Shown here piece by piece: positions 13,401-22,400 of a stretch of 64,000 bases of DNA; the first letter of the stretch is position 1, and the number at the start of each line of letters is the position of its first letter. The DNA lies in the NCBI GenBank assembly GCA_002633005.1, contig NMRA01000819.1, forward strand, positions 24,324 through 88,323, read 5' to 3'. Source of the stretch: Phoronis australis (taxonomy: Eukaryota > Phoronida > Phoronidae). Position numbers and translations under genes: made by a program. The notes below the pieces were generated by a model, which saw nothing but the letters and a program-made list of their open reading frames with translations, was not told the origin of the DNA and searched no databases.

Positions 13401-16400
13401 TGGCGTTTTCTGATTAGTTTTTACATTAAGGTTTTTCATTACGTAACCTTTGGATTAATCAACTTTTAACCTGTTGAAGACGAAGCAGGTTCATCCTCTG
13501 ACCATGACGTTTCACCTGGTCATCTATCCGCCCCTCGTACACAATTGAATCTCCCACCCTACAAACCATATCGCCGGTACAACGCATCACGGGAAACTGA
13601 GAATGAGTGAGTTCATTGTCCACATAACAGAACCGGCTGTTGCTACCTAGGGAATAGTGAGAGAGAGTGAAGCCATTACTATAGGGTACTACACTTTCAA
13701 AGATGACATAGTAGTATATGATAATTGCAGGTGGTTTGGTACACGTTGGGCAAGCCGTTCCGGAGGGCCCATTGCACTAATCAGATGGAACCATTCTAAT
13801 GCTTTATTAACATGTATAGTTAACACACAACTCAATCATCAAGCAGTGTGCGCTAGTGAGACACTAACACACAACTCAATCATCGAGCAGTGTGCCCAAG
13901 TGAGACACTAACCCACAACTCAATCATCGAGCAGTGTGCCCTAGTGAGACACTAACACACAACTTTGAGTACAGGAAGCAGACACTTGTCCTACTTGACA
14001 ACAATGATTCCTTGGCTTGAAAGAAGTGCAGCATGAAAACAGAGACTGGACTCCTTTTTTCACAGGGTTTTGTAAGGGTTAAACGGGGCCCTACTGAATT
14101 TTGGGTTTGCTTGTTGTTTGGAAATTATAGCAGTGTATGTCCAGATGCCTACTATGCTCCAGTCAGCCACCACACCAGGCGAGGCGTCATCGTCAACAAG
14201 TACCTAAACCTAATGTTCTATGCTCCAGTCAGTCTGAACCCAATGTTCTATGCTCCAGTCAGCCTAAACCCAATGTTCTATGCTCCAGTCAGCCTAAACC
14301 CAATGTTCNNNNNNNNNNNNNNNNNNNNNNNNNNNNNNNNNNNNNNNNNNNNNNNNNNNNNNNNNNNNNNNNNNNNNNNNNNNNNNNNNNNNNNNNNNNN
14401 NNNNNNNNNNNNNNNNNNNNNNNNNNNNNNNNNNNNNNNNNNNNNNNNNNNNNNNNNNNNNNNNNNNCTAGTGAGACACTAACCCACAACTCAATCATCG
14501 AGCAGTGTGCCCCAGTGAGACACTAACCCACAACTCAATCATCGAGCAGTGTGCCCTAGTGAGACACTAACACACAACTTTGAGTACAGGAAGCAGACAC
14601 TTGTCCTACTTGACAACAATGATTCCTTGGCTTGAAAGAAGTGCAGCATGAAAACAGACACTGGACTCCTTTTTTCACAGGGTTTTGTAAGGGTTAAACG
14701 GGGCCCTACTGAATTTTGGGTTTGCTTGTTGTTTGGAAATTATAGCAGTGTATGTCCAGATGCCTACTATGCTCCAGTCAGCCACCGCACCAGGCGTCAT
14801 CGTCAACAAGTACCTAAACCTAATGTTCTATGCTCCAGTCAGCCTAAACCCAATGTTCTATGCTCCAGTCAGCCTAAACCCAATGTAGGTTAGTGACACA
14901 TACCAACGTTGTGATCCATCAGATTGTTTTTGCAAATGCTACGGTGTGTTGCGTGCATCAAGGGAAAAAATTAGTTAAGCTACAGAAGAACACCACCTGC
15001 CCAGAGTAGTACAATAACTTTTAAACATTGGATAGTAAATCTGGTTTTGTAAACAATTACGACTTTCCAATTCAACATCCAAAACAAAATCATGCTCTGT
15101 TACCCTCACCCACTCTTAAAAGACAGGAGAAAATATGAAAACTTTTCACAAAAATCTGCTTAACCTGCCAGCAGAACTAAAGCTTTGTGACACAATAACT
15201 GTGGAGAAAGACGACCCATTAAGAACGACTGGACACATTAAATGAAATAGTGAACAAGTGCAGCAGACTCCTCATTTGATGACCCACCTGAGACACCAAT
15301 GGTGCATCAGCAGCAGACAGAACTAGGACTGGTGGAAATTACCAAAACAGGGTATGGTATTTTTTTAAGATAAAGTGCAAAACAGACATGACTTCCAAGC
15401 CAAGTGGTTCCAATTTGTTGTACATTGTTTCTGAATTTAAGTTATGACTCCGAGGAACTAAGTTGTGGATATTAACCGGAGTTCTTTAATAAATCTTTGA
15501 AAGAATTTCCTCACATGACCAATGTGAAGGACAGTTGCTGGCAGCCATTATTCAAACAAAATTGTGACTAAACACCGGTTCAACATAACAAATAAAAATT
15601 GACCAATATTACCAACATTGACCAATATTACCAACATTGACCAATATTACCAACATTGACCAATATTACCAACATTGACCAATATTACCAACATTGACCA
15701 ATATTACCAACATTGACCAATATTACCAACATTGACCAATATTACCAACATTGACCAATATTACCAACATTGACCAATATTACCAACATTGACCAATATT
15801 ACCAACATTGACCAATATTACCAACATTGACCAATATTACCAACATTGACCAATATTACCAACATTGACCAATATTACCAACATTGACCAATATTACCAA
15901 CATTGACCAATATTACCAACATTGACCAATATTACCAACATTGACCAATATTACCAACATTGACCAATATTACCAACATTGACCAATATTACCAACATTG
16001 ACCAATATTACCAACATTGCTTATAAAAAGGTAAGATAAGCTTAAGATAAAATGATGAAAGGGAAATTTCCCACTAAACTCTGCCTATCAAAGTTAGTAA
16101 GTGGTACGTTCTACACAAATCTAGCCAGGTCTGATGAGATAGACCTACAATTACTCACAGCCCTAAGTACGTTCTACACAAATCTAGCCAGGTCTGATGT
16201 GATAGACCTACAATTACTCACAGCCCTAATTTTAAATAGTAAGCAAACGAATCCCATGTAATTAGAAGACACAATGAAGCAAAGAATAAGCTGTAAAATT
16301 TGTTCATCCAAACAATTTTTTCTCTCAATTTTCCTGAAATAAGCATGTCTTCTAATCTCACCTATATACAGGACACCTGTAGCATGTCTTCTAATCTCAC

Positions 16401-19400
16401 CTATATACAGGACACCTGAAGCATGTCTTCTAATCTCACCTATATACAGGACACCTGAAGCATGTCTTCTAATCTCACCTATATACAGGACACCTGAAGC
16501 ATGTCTTCTAATCTCACCTATATACAGGACACCTGTACCATTAGCTGTAACTGTGCCTCCAGTCTCATCAAGTACTTCACAGAGTACACCTGTCAAAGGC
16601 TGACCAATTGGAACTGGTGCCTCACTTCTGTAACCAGAGATGAGTAAAATGATTGGACAATGATTGGCATGCATTAAAGAAAACAGTTAATGAAATAAAG
16701 CCAGGGCAACAGAAAATTCATTTCCCATTTTTAAACAGCTTCTTCTCAGGCTATCTGAATAACACAGCTAATGCACTCTTGAACATAACTCAGTAGTTCC
16801 AGGCTCATAACCTAAAACTAAGTTGAACTTCACTCATCCACAAAACACAACTGGCACCTAAAGGCAGCGTGCACCGTAAACACGTCTCCTGCACCTCTAA
16901 ACATAGCTCACACTCTCTTGCTGAGTTATGCAAGTGATCCTCAGTCACGTGAGTCAGAGAGCATGCTTTTTGGAGCGTGAGCCGTGTTTTAGAGTGCAGA
17001 GAAGAGTTTGCATATCAGTGAGCTGAGTTTACAGGTCCACAAACAGCATTCATGAGTATATGAGCTGTGTTGTTCAGCAAGCCAGGTCTCCACTTCACGA
17101 TACATTAGGAATGATAGAGTGCAATCACTGATCAGCATGAAAACGTGTCAATGGAAGCTAGAAAAAGAAGATCCAAGGCTTAACAAAAAACAATCCATGA
17201 AATGTTAATTACATCAAGTTCAAGGTGTTAAGCTAATTGATACAGCTTATTTAGTCTTTTCAGTCAAAACCTTGTAAGCAGCAAATCACCACTGATACAG
17301 AATGAACAATACAACTCACACAAGATCACTATCTGTCACTTGATGGCACGTCGCCCAGCAAGACAATTCAGTGATGCCATAAATGTTGTAGATCTCTATC
17401 GACCGATGGCTTATCCATTTCCTGAGAACTGACTTTGGTGGACACATTTCACCGCCAAGTACGAGTGTTCTCAATTGTGACAAAGGGCCGAATATACCAT
17501 CGCGAAGCGAAACGTTATCAAGACCATAAGCCAAGCTAGGTGTTGCCTTCAACAAATCATGTACAATTTACACTGTCTGTCTCATGCTTCAATCAAAAAG
17601 CTGACCATCAATATTGGCAGCATGACCTCCCCTGTACTGAAACTTGAGAGATCATTGTCATACAGACAGGTGCTTACTATTACTATTAACATTTAATAAA
17701 ACCAAAATAATTACGCATTATACATTTATAACACAATTTCATAATGATAGACTGTTCCCAGAATGCAACACTTATAGAGGTCAAAATTTCTGATTGCACC
17801 AAATTATGAAAATACGATCACATTTCTCACTTCCACAAACATCCCAAATGTTGCATGAATCATCAATTCTCCACACAGGATGAGCAGACAGTAGAATATT
17901 TAAATCACTGATAATAGATTGTCCCATATGTAGCTTCTGAAGTCCCAAAGATTGCACCACGGGCATTTTGCATAATGATTTCAATAAACTGTTTTGAGCT
18001 GTGTTAATATTCCACTGGTTACTGACATCATAGACTATAGTCTATAATCTATGCTGACATTCTGCAGCACAAAAAGTCTAAAGAAAAAAAATGTTCCACA
18101 AATGCTCTAGTCATTCTTACAACCTTTTCATTGTAGCCTCAATATACAAACAGTATACAAACATGGCTTCATATAAACATACCATCAACACCGAGACCCC
18201 CATATGACACAGCAGACTCTCCAGTCGTCGAGTCATGACCTTTATGTCAGAGGGCACAATAAGTAGACTAGCCCCAACACTCAATGTGGTAAACAGCTCA
18301 ACAATGCTTGGGTCAAAGGTTAAAGGTGAAGTCCAGAGTACACGGTCATTTTCGTGCATGCTGAACAGATGGCTTAAAATGAAAAGGAAAGAAATGACGC
18401 TTTCCAAGTATCGTTCAACAATTCCATGCAAAGTTCTTGAGTGAATTCTAAAATGATTATGGTCACCATAAACAGAATATTAAATTTGTACATTTTTCTG
18501 TGGCCAATAAACAGTATGAATAACACATTTACAATCTTGTCCCCGTTATGTTGACTCTCGTAGCATTTTCCTACAAAACTGATGCCCAACAATTATTTGT
18601 TGCATGTTTTTGCACATTTCAGATGAATATCTTGTATTCGTGAAATATTACATCCGCTGAATACATAGAAGTCACATTTAAAGCACCATTTTGCCCATTA
18701 AACTTATAAGATATTTCTAATAGTATTCCTTACTGTCATAAGATTCTGTTTCAGATACCATTGTCAACGGAAATAGAATCCTATCACAATAAGGATACTA
18801 TATGAGACCCATTTCATAAGAGTAATTTCCATTTGATTTGATTTTCTTTCGTCAGGCAGCTTAACAGACACCGGATTGTTTAATTAATAGTTTAAAGGAC
18901 TTTGTTAAATACAGGTGTAATAAGAATAGATCTTTTACCAAAAACAAGATATACCGTCATGTACACCATAATGAAATACTTTGAGAGACGAGGTTTTAAA
19001 ACCAAATGAAAAATATCAAGTTTTGCTTGAGCATAACTATTGATGGATACAGAAGATAATTATGAAAGGCAGAGTAAACCACTACTGCACTAGTCAAAAT
19101 TATGGAAGTGTAAACCATTACTGCACTAATCAAAAAAACCTGTTACTGAAGTCAAATTTTTGACAAAAATCCGATACTATAGGTTTCAAATTAAACTAGA
19201 CAAGTGGCAACAAAATTCTGCCAAACTTGGACGAACTTAACGCCAAAGGTATTTTGGATCTTTAGTCAAACAATATTTAGTGCAACCTTATTTCACCTAA
19301 TTGTTGACTGCTTATTTGTTGTCAGATGTCACAATTTTGAGTTAAGCTTTCGTCAAGACTTTGGCAGAATTGAATCAAGTTCTGGCGGAAAAGAAATGAG

Positions 19401-22400
19401 TATTTAGTTTTAACACTGTCCAATCAGTCTCAACTGAAATATCATGAATTCCAATCACGTAATTACCGCATATTACCTCAACTCAATGACATTTGGAACG
19501 ATGCACTCATGGGGAACAGACACGACCTTAGGTTGACCTGTTGACCCTGATGTCATGACAACATAGGCGATGCCAGGCACACGAGTTTCAGGGATGCTGT
19601 GCTCAACACTCAGCAGTACGTATTCTGTCTGACTAGTGCAAAATGACATTACTGGATAGACAGGGTATGAAGAAAAGTCGAGCAACATCTGTATGGAGAG
19701 ATGTGGATGTATGGACTTATTAATTAATCAACAAACACAATACAACATTTTGGTATATGGTACTGGCTCCTCAATTTATAACACAAGATGGTGGAATACG
19801 AAAATTATGTTTATGAACAATTTTCAATAAAACAGCAAGAAAACTTCACTTCATTGATACAATGTATATCGTACAGCTGTCCTCAACATACAAATGATGA
19901 CATTTGCATCATTGTTAACAAAAATGAATGCAGTGATCTATTATATTGTACAGTTATCCTCGACACAATGGAGTGATCTTTGAAAAGATGGAAATATTGA
20001 CTAATTTGGCAATTATTTTAGTTTGAATCTCAGGAAACTTTATATTTTGTATCAAGACATACTGCCACTAGCAAGTACATTGATAAATACGTAAAATAAC
20101 CAAGATATCAGTCATATGGGACTGAGCATTTAAACATTTATAAGACAATAGTCTATGTGATTAACTTTCAATTCCAGCACTTTACGAAGTAATATAATGA
20201 CATTTCCACTGCAATGGTCTTTGCATTGAACACAGTGCTATGTTTTGCATTGAACATAGTACTATGTTTTGCACTTAACATAGTACTATGTTTTGCATTG
20301 AACATAGTGTTATGTTTTGCATTGAACATAGCACTATGTTTTGCGTTGAACATAGCACTATGTTTTGCATTGAACATTGTACTATGTTTTGCACTGAACA
20401 TAGTACTACGTTTGGCAGATTGAACATACTATGTTTTGCATTGAACATTGTTTTCATACTGTATTTTGAACGTGAATCAACTAAAGATATTCAACTACTA
20501 ATCACTGCAAGCAGTTCAATATTTATAAGCCACCTGCATGAACATTGGTTTTATAAGCCACTTACACGAACATTGGCTTTGCAACATACGATGTGTCTCA
20601 CTCCTAGGCGCTTCAACAAGAGGTCAGTGTCATCCTTGGATTGACAGAAAGCAAATCCACACTTTATCGATAGAATCCTGTGGATAAACACACTATCAGA
20701 CAAAACAGCATCGTTTTAAAAAGTACTGTGAAACAACTTTTCATTGAAGCAATTAATCAACAGTTTTGTTGTATCCTAACAAAACGTTAAAAAATTCAAA
20801 TAGAGATGTGACATCCACAGACTCATACTTTGTCTATTAACTGTTTTGCATGTACACAAAAAGGACAGGTGTCGATATACGTCTTGGATGTCCTTTGAAT
20901 AATCTCATTTTTCGTACAAGCATCCATTACAGGAACTATTTGTTTTCGACATAAAATCATTGCTTAATGAGCAATACAATAATTGACAAGAGAAATTATG
21001 AACTCAGGTGAAAGTGAACAGCAAGTGAACAACAAAAGAACAACAAGTGAACAACAAGTGAACAAGTTTAGAAACGATAAAAGTATGAGGAGTTTTAAAT
21101 CGCTTAGAACAAATTAACTTGGAGTCCAACATATGACAGAGACATCAATGACTTGGAGTCCAACATATGACAGAGACATAAATGACTTGGAGTCCAACAT
21201 ATGACAGACACATAAACAACTTGGAGTCCAACATATGGCAAAGATATAAATGACTTGGAGTCCAAAATATGACAGAGATATAAATGACTTGGAGTCCAAC
21301 ATGTGACAGAGATATAAATGACTGTTCCCTGATAACTTTCAAGATGACTTTTGAGACATAAGAAAAACTTACCCAATCAAGCATGCCGGTGTGCTCAAGT
21401 TAATCGATGAACAGTATCCAATAATTTCTCCACTGTTGCAGTGTCCCTTTAAGACAGAACCAACCTGAAACATTGGCATGACAAGAGAAACAGAGATCTT
21501 TTAAGCAGAAGGTGTGTACAGAACAAACCCATGGAGCCTCAAACCTACAACAGCAGTGCCATTAGGCCCATAAACGTCTGGGCCCAACTGATCTTATATG
21601 CAAACCATATGCCCATGTGCCAATATACAAACCTCTTAAGTAAAAAACAGGCAGTGAAAAAGTCATTAATTTGGAAAAAGGCCCATGGGCAAAAGGCCAT
21701 GAGTAAAAAACGCCAATGACTGCTGCAGGCTCTCAAGTGAATGGCGTTATGTGTGTTTTGAGATACCCCTCTTACCAAATGCTGTTACTAACAAGCAAAA
21801 GAAAAGCAAGAAGTCAATTTTTTAATTTAAAGAAATCAGGTACACCTACATGTAAAATGAATGTACAGAGGAGACATAACCTGGGCTTGTATGTGAAACG
21901 ACGGTGCATGTGCCAATATGCAAACCACTTGCAGTGGGTAAAAAAGGATTTTGAAAAAACACATTATTTTGTATATAGGCCATGCAATGAGCTCATTGGG
22001 TGCATGGGTAACAATGAATCAATTTAGAAGACTTGGAAGAAACTGTAACATTTTTAATGGCATTATGCAGTTTTTGTCAATTTGCCATAATCTGAAAGTA
22101 GTTAAAACTTTTATANAAAGGCCATGAGTAAAAAACGCCAATGACTGCTGCAGGCTCTCAAGTGAATGGCGTTATGTGTGTTTTGAGATACCCCTCTTAC
22201 CAAATGCTGTTACTAACAAGCAAAAGAAAAGCAAGAACTTAAGTCAATTTTTTAATTTAAAGAAATCAGGTACACCTACATGTAAAATGAATGTACAGAG
22301 GAGACATAACCTGGGCTTGTATGTGAAACGACGGTGCATGCGCCAATATGCAAACCACTTGCAGTGGGTAAAAAAGGATTTTGAAAAAACACATTATTTT

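Noticed and set aside
15599-16019. Regular repeats that could suggest a CRISPR array
   Set aside because: No spacers; units are contiguous, and the genome is eukaryotic.
18030-18045. 16-bp perfect palindrome atagactatagtctat
   Set aside because: Short, AT-rich and intronic; expected occasionally by chance in 64 kb of AT-rich DNA.
20168-20644. Frames encoding repeated CFALNIVL / MFNAKHS peptides
   Set aside because: Translation of the 24-bp palindromic minisatellite, not a gene.
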